13,806 bases of DNA from Candidatus Thorarchaeota archaeon (lineage in GTDB: Archaea; Asgardarchaeota; Thorarchaeia; Thorarchaeales; Thorarchaeaceae): positions 1 to 13,806 of the forward strand of contig JAEOSL010000091.1 of assembly GCA_016840385.1 (NCBI GenBank), given 5' to 3'. Position numbers and translations under genes: made by a program. A model generated the notes under the pieces. That model searched no databases. It saw only the letters and a list, made by a program, of their open reading frames with translations, and had not been told where the DNA came from. Positions 6,939-13,442 of this stretch are shown piece by piece. Positions within the stretch are counted from its first letter, which is position 1. Every line of letters begins with the position of its first letter.

Positions 6939-7790
6939 CTATGCAGCTTTTGCTTCTGCCTTACCTTCAAGAATGGCTCTTCTGATAATCTGTATCAGAC
7001 GGTCTCTGTATGAGATATCAATAGCAACAAGCTCGTAAGTTGGGATGCTTAAAATCTGTCCAACACGTTCTGGTGTAAGAGCTGTAGGTAGGTCCTGCTT
7101 GTTAGCAATTCCAATGACCTTTGCATCGGGAACTTCATCCTTAACCAATGAAACCAGTTTCTTGCTTCTGAGTACATTCTCAAGAGTACTATCTGTAACG
7201 ATGATGACAACCTGTGCATTTGCAATCATCTTTGCCCAAAGGATACTAAATCGTGACTGTCCTGCGAGATCCCAGAGAACTATGTTGGCATTGCTGATCT
7301 CTTCTGGCAATTTCTTGATTGATACACCAATCGTTGGGTCGTGAACAAGTGGAAGGGTTTCTCCTCGTAGAAGATGAAGTGTAGTTGTCTTACCAACACC
7401 TGCGAAACCTAGGATGGCAACCTTTACCATTGTGACAGCAATTTCATCAACCTTGGCATCAAATCCATCAAGAGCCTGATTTGCGAGAGCTAAATTCGCA
7501 TAGTCTCTCATGAATGACTCTGCAAGTTCACCTATCTTCTCTTCGATTTGAGATGCGTCGTCTGCTTTATCTGCAACGAACATGAAGGTGAATGAATCTT
7601 TCTTAGAGTAGAATATCCGGGAGATTGCAACGTTCATGTATTCTGTTTTATCCTCTAAATCAATGGTCTTGAGAAAATGTGTAAGATTGATTAGAAATTC
7701 TACCATATTTGCCTTGGAGTCGCTCTTGGCATACTCTTTGGAAAAAATCATATTTCCTTGTTCGCCAAGTACGAAGACGCCTCGAATCAT
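6939..7790 (-). CDS. Arf-like small GTPase with N-terminal longin-like domain
   Basis: This is a regulatory GTPase of the Ras superfamily, closest in motifs to Arf/Sar. Counting from ATG 7790, the G domain starts near residue 122: P-loop GFAGVGKT (128-135), switch I threonine T153 in DPTIG, G3 WDLAGQ (173-178), G4 NKQDLP (230-235), and G5-like AIDIS (256-260). WDxxGQ and NKQDLP are typical of Arf-type GTPases. Residues 1-115 form a separate alpha/beta domain beginning IRGVFVLGEQGNMIFSKEY, which reads as a longin or roadblock-type fold of the kind that sits next to small GTPases. Such GTPases are abundant in Asgard archaea. The start overlaps the upstream gene's stop as ATGA, so translation is probably coupled. 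An upstream ATG at 7805 would lengthen the overlap and is less likely. There is no lipid-anchor cysteine at the C-terminus (ends KAEAKAA). Confidence 0.9.
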   Translation of the reverse strand: MIRGVFVLGEQGNMIFSKEYAKSDSKANMVEFLINLTHFLKTIDLEDKTEYMNVAISRIFYSKKDSFTFMFVADKADDASQIEEKIGELAESFMRDYANLALANQALDGFDAKVDEIAVTMVKVAILGFAGVGKTTTLHLLRGETLPLVHDPTIGVSIKKLPEEISNANIVLWDLAGQSRFSILWAKMIANAQVVIIVTDSTLENVLRSKKLVSLVKDEVPDAKVIGIANKQDLPTALTPERVGQILSIPTYELVAIDISYRDRLIQIIRRAILEGKAEAKAA

Positions 7791-8899
7791 TTTGCAATAC
7801 CCCATGTATGTATTAGGATTTCTAGATGTCGCCGTGCTGCTTCTGGTGATATCTCTTTCTCTGATAGTTTCTTTGAGATGATTGGCAACACATATTCAGG
7901 TAAGAATGTTTCAATTCTCGGATTTGTTAATAATCCCCAGAGATCCTCTTCTTCAAACCTAATTACAACTTTTTCTGCTTCTAATGCAAATAGAACCTTT
8001 CTCACAACCGAATCCGGAAGTGAAGTCTTCAGAGAAATATCTTCAGCCGATAGTGGTTGCTCTCTTAATGAAATCAAAACTCGATACTGAATCCTCTCAG
8101 CAAGGATTCGTGAAATTTTCTCTCGATCCTCAAGTATTGGTGAATTAGGATTATCAACCGGTAGGGTTGGATTGTACCCTTTGTTTGGTGGAGGTGGAGA
8201 AAAGAACTCCGTCACAAAATCTCTATATTTCTCTGCAATATACGGCATTGTTTCCTTAGTTTTAATGATAGAATCAACGGGGGGTTCTCGGTATCCAAAT
8301 ACATCTTTCACAAGGAATACCATCTCTGCGGTCTTTCCCAGAAGTTCAACTCTAACTACACCTGAATCCATCAATGGTGCCATTGCTTCTCTGAGATCGA
8401 TTTCGTCATTTTGAACTTGGGTTCTTAACCAGATTGATAATTTAGCAGCCTTCTCGACCCCTTCCGCTTGCATCCGTTCTAGCAAAAGTGCTGATGAGGG
8501 AGTCAAGAAAACCTCTGCAAGTCTTTGTTCTTCAGATAGATCCTTCAGAATACTACCATTCTCCAATATCTCTTCAAGGGAGAATGATTCTGGATCAATT
8601 GCATTGAGGGCAAGTATCAATCTTCCAGAGCCGGCTAATTCTCCTCGAATGAGGTCAAAATCCTCCTCAAAACCTAGAATTGAACAAACCATCCAACCTG
8701 GATAAAGTGCAGAGCTATATGATGCAATTTTCATACCCTCGATTTCGGAATGGATGAGTTCTTCTTTCTTATTTTTTTGATGTTCTAAGAAAATGAGATT
8801 GAGTAGTTTCTCGGTCAATGTTAGTGATGTTGGATATCGCTGTTTGACCATAAACCCATGGAATTCAGTAAATTCGACTATGAATGTTGCCTCTGGCAT
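7787..8899 (-). CDS. Longin-like and winged-helix protein coupled to the Arf-like GTPase
   Basis: The protein has about 370 residues and no enzyme motif. Residues 1-100 (starting MPEATFIVEFTEFHGFMV) alternate strands and helices like a longin domain, and residues 68-75 (GWMVCSIL) and 93-99 (RLILALN) look like core strands. Two likely winged-helix units follow: about 128-200 (a helix-turn-helix pattern ending VRVELLGKTAEMVFLVKDVF) and about 262-322 (ILAERIQYRVLISLREQPLS with a wing at VVIRFEEEDLWGLL). A Pro/Asn-rich linker (234-256) separates them. Because its stop overlaps the GTPase start (ATGA), I infer a physical partner such as an adaptor, GAP or GEF-like regulator, or a membrane-recruitment platform. 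A DNA-binding regulator is the alternative. ATG 8911 and TTG 8923 are other possible starts; the promoter position would also allow a nearly leaderless message from 8911. Confidence 0.75.
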   Translation of the reverse strand: MPEATFIVEFTEFHGFMVKQRYPTSLTLTEKLLNLIFLEHQKNKKEELIHSEIEGMKIASYSSALYPGWMVCSILGFEEDFDLIRGELAGSGRLILALNAIDPESFSLEEILENGSILKDLSEEQRLAEVFLTPSSALLLERMQAEGVEKAAKLSIWLRTQVQNDEIDLREAMAPLMDSGVVRVELLGKTAEMVFLVKDVFGYREPPVDSIIKTKETMPYIAEKYRDFVTEFFSPPPPNKGYNPTLPVDNPNSPILEDREKISRILAERIQYRVLISLREQPLSAEDISLKTSLPDSVVRKVLFALEAEKVVIRFEEEDLWGLLTNPRIETFLPEYVLPIISKKLSEKEISPEAARRHLEILIHTWGIAK

Positions 8900-8930
8900 G
8901 TGACGCCCCATTCTGTGAATCAACTTTACT

Positions 8931-8938
8931 CCATAAAT
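8931..8938 (-). promoter_or_regulatory. TATA-like box for the longin/GTPase operon
   Basis: On the minus strand this reads ATTTATGG, followed by an A/G-rich stretch. A transcription start about 25 bases downstream falls near 8910, right at the first candidate ATG, so the message would be leaderless or nearly so. The TTATG core matches other candidate boxes in the window. Confidence 0.4.
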
Positions 8939-8989
8939 GTTTGACTCTCATGTAACCGTTGCCCGAATCTTACCCAATCTTGGACATTT

Positions 8990-9205
8990 AATCCCGGATT
9001 GATGTTCGGTTCCTGCTTCATCGAGGCAGCATCTTGCAGATCTCGAAAGACCCACGCAGACGTCTTACGTCCTCTCCACGGGCGTTTAACGTCCCGTCCA
9101 ACTGGCGGTGACGGTGAAGTGATTCAGAAACTTGGCTCTCGTTTCAGAGTTTCTCCACAGCTGAAAATCCTCTTCAGAGTATTTAAGGACCTACAGGACT
9201 AGTCA
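8990..9205. other. GC-rich, hairpin-rich stretch; possible structured RNA
   Basis: There is no convincing gene between 8940 and 9307. The block 9061-9120 is 60 percent GC, while 9241-9300 is 40 percent. Several local helices are visible in series: CTGC/GCAG near 9015-9031, GACGT-CTT-ACGTC near 9058-9070, ACGGG-CGTT with AACG-T-CCCGT near 9078-9097, GAAACT/AGTTTC near 9128-9154, and CTGAA/TTCAG near 9161-9177. TATA-like A/T runs flank it on both sides (about 8985-8992 rightward and 9179-9188 leftward), so the strand is unclear. I could not match it to RNase P RNA, SRP RNA, tRNA or box C/D motifs. A weak 66-codon frame (ATG 9002 to TAG 9202) also spans it without a ribosome binding site. Confidence 0.35.
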
Positions 9206-9307
9206 AATGAACATCTAAGGAGTGTCCAACTTTGGGTAAGTTTATTGCAGCTGTTCCAAACCCTATCCGTGATTTCGGATATAATTCACAAATCCCCACA
9301 TTTTATT

Positions 9308-9664
9308 CTAGTCTTTTACTTCCCGATGGATGAAACAGGTCACAAAACCACTATTGTCAAAAATCCAGCATTGTTCACAGATGACCTTACCACATATGAT
9401 ACAGGTTCCTAGATGTTGGTCCACATTTGTTAGCTTGGACTCTTCTTTTCCTGTGGCATGTTGATCACAATATGAGGACCCACATTGGGAGCACGATTGT
9501 TCTCCGGCATTGGTACAAATTATACACACGTTGAACAGCTCCTCTTTGGTTCCAGGACTTTCATGCTTTGTTTTATCGCAATTAGGATTGTAACAGATTC
9601 CTACTCCTTTAAACCTCCCACAATGTTGACAATATGGAAGGATTTCTGGAGTATTTCTTGTCAT
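9308..9664 (-). CDS. Cysteine-rich zinc-binding protein (treble-clef/RING- or B-box-like)
   Basis: The protein has 118 residues with about sixteen zinc ligands in regular pairs. C12/C15 and C24/C29 form one site. Then C47xxC50, C58xxC61, C66xxH69, C88xxC91, C96xxC99 and C110xxH113 follow. The run from 47 to 91 has the spacing of eight-ligand cross-brace fingers (FYVE, ZZ, RING-like), and the pattern CIICGKVICEQCW resembles B-box or FYVE segments. Such domains usually mediate binding to protein, lipid or ubiquitin rather than DNA. No transmembrane segment or catalytic motif is seen. ATG 9664 has AGGTG upstream. It is divergent from the ESCRT-II-like gene, and the two promoters lie within the 92-bp gap, so coexpression is plausible. 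I cannot tell RING ligase, B-box and structural zinc ribbon apart by eye. Confidence 0.78.
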   Translation of the reverse strand: MTRNTPEILPYCQHCGRFKGVGICYNPNCDKTKHESPGTKEELFNVCIICTNAGEQSCSQCGSSYCDQHATGKEESKLTNVDQHLGTCIICGKVICEQCWIFDNSGFVTCFIHREVKD

Positions 9665-9690
9665 TTTGGAACACCTGTTTTCAGTTCGCG

Positions 9691-9709
9691 CTTATGGAGG
9701 TAACATAAG
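9691..9709. promoter_or_regulatory. Dyad of TATA-like boxes between divergent genes
   Basis: CTTATG (9691-9696) and its inverse CATAAG (9704-9709) are separated by seven bases. Read on each strand, CTTATG lies 66 bases before the ESCRT-II-like ATG (9757) and 45 bases before the zinc-protein ATG (9664). The arrangement fits paired divergent promoters, or a single palindromic operator over both. Confidence 0.4.
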
Positions 9710-9756
9710 AAAGTATGAAAAGCGTTCCCATGATTTCAACATGAAGGTATCTCATC

Positions 9757-12090
9757 ATGGACTTGAACCGCCGCAACCTCATTGTTCCAGTTACAGCCAC
9801 AAGAAGGCTTCAGCTGGCCGGCGGACAACCGATGGAACAAGCAGTTCCTGAAGACTACGTTATTGCAGCGATGGTGTTACGTGCGATGGAACGACGTGAT
9901 GGACGGAATCTTGAATTTCTTCTGAAGAGTTACTTACCCGTCGTGATTGTTCCTTCTCCCGAATTGAATAGATATTTCCTTGTTGAACAACTAGGTCTTA
10001 CCTCGGAAATAATGCAGGAGATGAAATCACCGAAAATACATCAACTGCATAAACAGTTGAAGAAGGCTGGTACCTCTGAGGAACTCTTGAAATGTTTGAA
10101 CAGTACTCGTGATGAGATTAAGAAAGTCCTCGATGCTCCTTCAACAACTATTGTTGGTCTATTTGCCGGATTGTCGGCGCGTGGTGTTGGTCGACTGTTA
10201 GAAAGACCATCGAGTACAACATTTGAAGAATTTTCAGTTGTATTAACAGGAGTAATCAGAAAATCCGAGTTTGACAAGTCTATTAAGATTCTTCAAGATA
10301 CTTCAGTTGCACTGAGTACAGTTGAAGAAGAGCTTACTGGCCTTCTTGATACCATTCAACCTAGGATAGAGTCGCTAGTTGGGTCTCAAAAAGAAAAAGC
10401 AACTCCAGTTCTAACCAGACTTGATTTACGTGTTGAATCTTTGAGAAAACAAATTGAAGATATCGAATCAGAGATTGTAAAGATTACAGCTGGAAAATCG
10501 ACTGATAGGAGTGCGAAACTAGAGGAGCTCAATCAGCTACTAACAGCTCGAAAATCTGCGCTTTCAAGAGACCAGAACCGTCAGTCTGATTTAGTTTCAA
10601 AATTAGCAGACACTTCACAGGATCTAATGATTGGAAGTGATGAACTACGTGCAGAATCAAAGACGACATTCAATCAGATCCGAAATCAACATAGCGCCTT
10701 AGCTGACATGCTGATTACCGTTCGACTTGCAGAAGATGATACAGAAAAATCTGTTATCCTGATACCCTTCTTCATCGCTGGGTTCTCGAAAAAAGACCAG
10801 TTGCATATCGAAGTCTATCCATTATCTCACCTACACTCAAATGGTGAGCGAGTAAGTAGAAGACGTGATTTTGTTGATATGTTTGAATCACCATCTCGCT
10901 CCATTGATGCATTAGCATCATTACTCGAGGACCGGGCAAGTAGCGATGTTGCATTAAGGAAATTCATCAGAGATTCATCACAAGACTATAACATAATTGC
11001 AAATATCCAAGCAAGGGAGTTTGTCCGGAGTGGGGCTGAAGCTTTACTTGGTGACGCTCTTGTAAAACGTCCCCTAATTCAAGAACTCGAAGATCTTCTT
11101 TCAGCAATTCCAGAAACCAAGCTAAGAAAACGAAAACGCCGATTGGTAACTCATGTTGTATCAGATGAATCGCTGTGTAATGTTAAGTTTCACATTCACA
11201 ATGAAGCTGGCAACCCTATTGATGGAGCCGGACTCGAGCTCGGAGCGCTATCTCTCAAATCTGATTTATCTGGAGTAATAACAACTCAATTACCGCGAAG
11301 TCATTATGATGGTGTTGTTCGAGCTTCAGGTTTTATTGAGAAGTCTGTTGATTTTTCCTTAGCATCGACAGATGATGTTGTAATTCCAATTGTGATGATT
11401 CCTCTTTCTCATGAAGAACAGATAATTTTGCGATTGGATGAATTGGTCGAAAGAGCTCGTCGTCTTGATATGATACGAGAACGGCTTTGGACCGCATTTG
11501 AGTCTCAAGGTAGTACTCTTCTGGGAATTCCTGCATATCGTAATGCACTGATAGAGTTACTATCTGAATTGGGTTATGAACCAGAAGCTTGGATTGCAGA
11601 AGCGAAGAAGAAAACGGGTATGGTAAAACGTCTTCTCAAAAGAGATGACCGAATTGATGGACTTCGACGTGATATTCTCAGGATGGCTGGGGAATCAAAG
11701 AAGTCTGGTGGTATTATGCTCTTCTCAGAACTCTTAGTGCGGCTTGATGACCTTGGTTGGAGTACTGGGTCCGACGAGATTGAGGAGATAATCAATGATA
11801 TGTCCAAAGAAGGACTGATCAAGGGCCTATCTACACTCGATAGCGGTGCATTACTAGTTGAATTCGTTCCAGTAGCACTAACGGATGATCCTCAGTTGAT
11901 TCTTGACCTAGCTGCTCAACGCGAAGGAATACTCACATTGGAAGATGCAGTTATCGGTCTTGGCTGGACCGAGGAACGTGTTCACAATGCCCTGAACTTA
12001 TTGATCAATAATGGTGTTGCCAAAGAACAGCGGAGCTATTCAAAAAGTACACAATACTTCTTCCCCGGTCTTATTGGGGGAAAGAGATAA
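9757..12090 (+). CDS. Large multidomain protein with ESCRT-II EAP30-like tandem winged helices
   Basis: The protein has 777 residues. Residues 1-120 are an alpha/beta N-terminal region of no recognised family. Residues 185-325 are helical and Glu/Lys/Gln-rich, probably a long coiled coil. Residues 332-440 are a second mixed region. Residues 474-548 are a beta-rich segment (HNEAGNPIDGAGLELG and LKSDLSGVITTQLP) resembling a carboxypeptidase-regulatory or Ig-like fold. Residues 555-645 are helical. Residues 650-772 look like two winged helices: GGIMLFSELLVRLDDLGW, then STLDSGALLVEF closing the first, and GILTLEDAVIGLGWTEERV and YFFPGLIGG in the second. This closely parallels the EAP30 domain of Vps22/Vps36, which has FDSG-VM-VIEL and FYPNL at the same places. 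ESCRT-II links ubiquitin recognition to ESCRT-III. The ATG follows AAGG by about nine bases. A different tandem winged-helix family remains possible. Confidence 0.68.
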   Translation: MDLNRRNLIVPVTATRRLQLAGGQPMEQAVPEDYVIAAMVLRAMERRDGRNLEFLLKSYLPVVIVPSPELNRYFLVEQLGLTSEIMQEMKSPKIHQLHKQLKKAGTSEELLKCLNSTRDEIKKVLDAPSTTIVGLFAGLSARGVGRLLERPSSTTFEEFSVVLTGVIRKSEFDKSIKILQDTSVALSTVEEELTGLLDTIQPRIESLVGSQKEKATPVLTRLDLRVESLRKQIEDIESEIVKITAGKSTDRSAKLEELNQLLTARKSALSRDQNRQSDLVSKLADTSQDLMIGSDELRAESKTTFNQIRNQHSALADMLITVRLAEDDTEKSVILIPFFIAGFSKKDQLHIEVYPLSHLHSNGERVSRRRDFVDMFESPSRSIDALASLLEDRASSDVALRKFIRDSSQDYNIIANIQAREFVRSGAEALLGDALVKRPLIQELEDLLSAIPETKLRKRKRRLVTHVVSDESLCNVKFHIHNEAGNPIDGAGLELGALSLKSDLSGVITTQLPRSHYDGVVRASGFIEKSVDFSLASTDDVVIPIVMIPLSHEEQIILRLDELVERARRLDMIRERLWTAFESQGSTLLGIPAYRNALIELLSELGYEPEAWIAEAKKKTGMVKRLLKRDDRIDGLRRDILRMAGESKKSGGIMLFSELLVRLDDLGWSTGSDEIEEIINDMSKEGLIKGLSTLDSGALLVEFVPVALTDDPQLILDLAAQREGILTLEDAVIGLGWTEERVHNALNLLINNGVAKEQRSYSKSTQYFFPGLIGGKR

Positions 12091-12129
12091 GTTCGGTTTC
12101 TCGACTTGTTGAGAGTAGGAGTTTGAAGA

Positions 12130-12915
12130 ATGAATCGTGTTTCACATATGGTATTTGCATTTGCACTGTTCGTAGGTCTCTACTCATTGCTCTATGCCTT
12201 CAGTGTATGGCAATCTGATTTGGGCACTCTCTATGAACTACTTACATTCTATGTAATTGGTGGTGGAGTTCTAAGTTTTGTAGCTGTACCAATTCTCTAT
12301 TGGAAAGCTCCGAACAAAGATATGCAGGCTCGAACAACGAGTAATCGAAGTGCACTTAGCGCTATGACCTTCGTTGCATTTTGCGTTGGCTCATTAGCTG
12401 GGACCATCATTTATCAATGGTACAGTGGTATTTCTATCATCGGAAACATATCGATATTCATTGGTGCAGTAATCATCGTAGCTGGTGCATTGATGCCCGA
12501 CTGGGATATTCCCTTCTTGGGAATCTCACGACATCGGAATATCATCTTCCACTCTGCAGCTCTCCCACTTCTAATACTTCTAACTACTCTTGTGAACTAT
12601 GCTGGAAGAATCCTAACTTCTGGATCCACTGTCGATCTTAGCATAGGTGCTGAAGTAGAATTCTACATCACTGGACTCTTCTTATTGGGATACGCATCCC
12701 ATCTATATCTTGACATATTTCCGTCCTCATATTCTCCGTTTGAAATACTCTGGATTGCAATAGACCCTACTCAGGAAGCACCAACCGGATTGAAACCTCT
12801 TGGACCTTTCAAAATAAGAAAGAAACATGCAAGACCATGGTTAGTCGGAAATGCCACATTACTTGCGGGACTAGCACTTGCACTGCTAGGACTATACTTC
12901 TACAACATATTGTAG
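12130..12915 (+). CDS. Multi-pass membrane metal-dependent hydrolase, YdjM/DUF457-like
   Basis: This is a 261-residue integral membrane protein with about six or seven hydrophobic segments, near residues 7-27, 36-58, 78-95, 103-122, 138-158, 178-197 and 238-260. Conserved polar residues sit at membrane edges: MPDWDIP (122-128), HRNIIFHS (135-142) and ASHLYLDIFPSS (189-200). These match the pattern of the YdjM/DUF457 family (PDxD, HRxxxHS, SHxxxD), annotated as membrane-bound metal-dependent hydrolases. The biochemical substrate of the family is not settled. It starts 39 bp after the ESCRT-II-like stop, with an AGGAG ribosome binding site, so the two genes are probably cotranscribed. The cytoplasmic loop near residue 60-75 and the Lys/Arg loop 227-235 suggest positive-inside topology. 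Confidence 0.82.
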   Translation: MNRVSHMVFAFALFVGLYSLLYAFSVWQSDLGTLYELLTFYVIGGGVLSFVAVPILYWKAPNKDMQARTTSNRSALSAMTFVAFCVGSLAGTIIYQWYSGISIIGNISIFIGAVIIVAGALMPDWDIPFLGISRHRNIIFHSAALPLLILLTTLVNYAGRILTSGSTVDLSIGAEVEFYITGLFLLGYASHLYLDIFPSSYSPFEILWIAIDPTQEAPTGLKPLGPFKIRKKHARPWLVGNATLLAGLALALLGLYFYNIL

Positions 12916-13109
12916 AAGGATGGTTCATCGGTTACAGGATAACTACTCGATACAGATGTGAATAACTCTTTGACAAGCAAGCTATGCAACCAATTATAGT
13001 CCAACAAGAATAGATTCGATTAGACTGGGAACCAATTCCAAAATACGCTATAATACAGTGCAACATGACTTCCTCTTTAAATTAAAAGTGTCAAAGTCAA
13101 TTCCATTAG

Positions 13110-13141
13110 AAAAAAGTAAAGGCAGGGAAATCGTCTTCCCT
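13110..13141 (-). terminator. Hairpin and T-tract after the leftward hypothetical gene
   Basis: On the minus strand AGGGAA (13141-13136) pairs with TTCCCT (13129-13124) around a six-base loop, followed by a T-rich run ending in six T residues. The stem overlaps the TAG stop of the gene at 13140. The rest of the 12916-13110 interval holds no gene and no clear signal. Confidence 0.6.
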
Positions 13142-13442
13142 ACCCAACAAAACCAGTTGTCACGACCCAATCAAGATTTTTTGCAGCTTCAAACATCTCT
13201 TTTGTTATCATTGCTAAGAATGTAGAACGGTGAGCATCACCCAGTTCTCCCCGTGTACTGGCAACAGAGTAATGCCTTCCGAAGACAAAACCCTGCATGT
13301 CCACCTCTTTGTAATCCTCAAGAACCTCTGTGAAGATCAACAAACCACTGGCTATACGTATAGCGAATGTTCCAGGATTGATGAGTACGTCCTGATGTCC
13401 AGACCATAGATATGAACAGTGAGGCAATAAAGGTACGACCAT
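13140..13442 (-). CDS. Hypothetical protein, about 100 aa
   Basis: The frame ends at TAG 13140 and is followed directly by a terminator hairpin, which supports it being a real gene. ATG 13442 is preceded by GAGAGTG. The frame stays open to 13523, but the extra 27 residues are low-quality and lie antisense to a better rightward frame, so I exclude them. The product has a plausible folded pattern (TFAIRIASGLLIFTEVLEDY, VDMQGFVFGRHYSVAS, then MITKEMFEAAKNLDW and VVTTGFVG) but matches no family I know. Its 5' end overlaps the start of the rightward partial gene by 31 bases. One of the two starts is therefore wrong, or a rearrangement junction lies near 13400. Confidence 0.5.
   Translation of the reverse strand: MVVPLLPHCSYLWSGHQDVLINPGTFAIRIASGLLIFTEVLEDYKEVDMQGFVFGRHYSVASTRGELGDAHRSTFLAMITKEMFEAAKNLDWVVTTGFVG

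Noticed and set aside
4418..8923. Mobile element or phage island
   Set aside because: No transposase, integrase, terminal repeats or duplicated target sites were seen; the genes look like chromosomal housekeeping and lineage-specific genes.
8999..9202. 67-codon rightward frame in the GC-rich region
   Set aside because: No ribosome binding site, Arg/Ser/Thr-rich low-quality translation in its first half, and strong hairpins across it; kept only as an alternative to a structured RNA.
8941..9307. RNase P RNA, SRP RNA, tRNA or box C/D RNA in the intergenic stretch
   Set aside because: Searched by eye for P4-type, SRP helix 8, T-loop and C/D box sequences on both strands; none was convincing.
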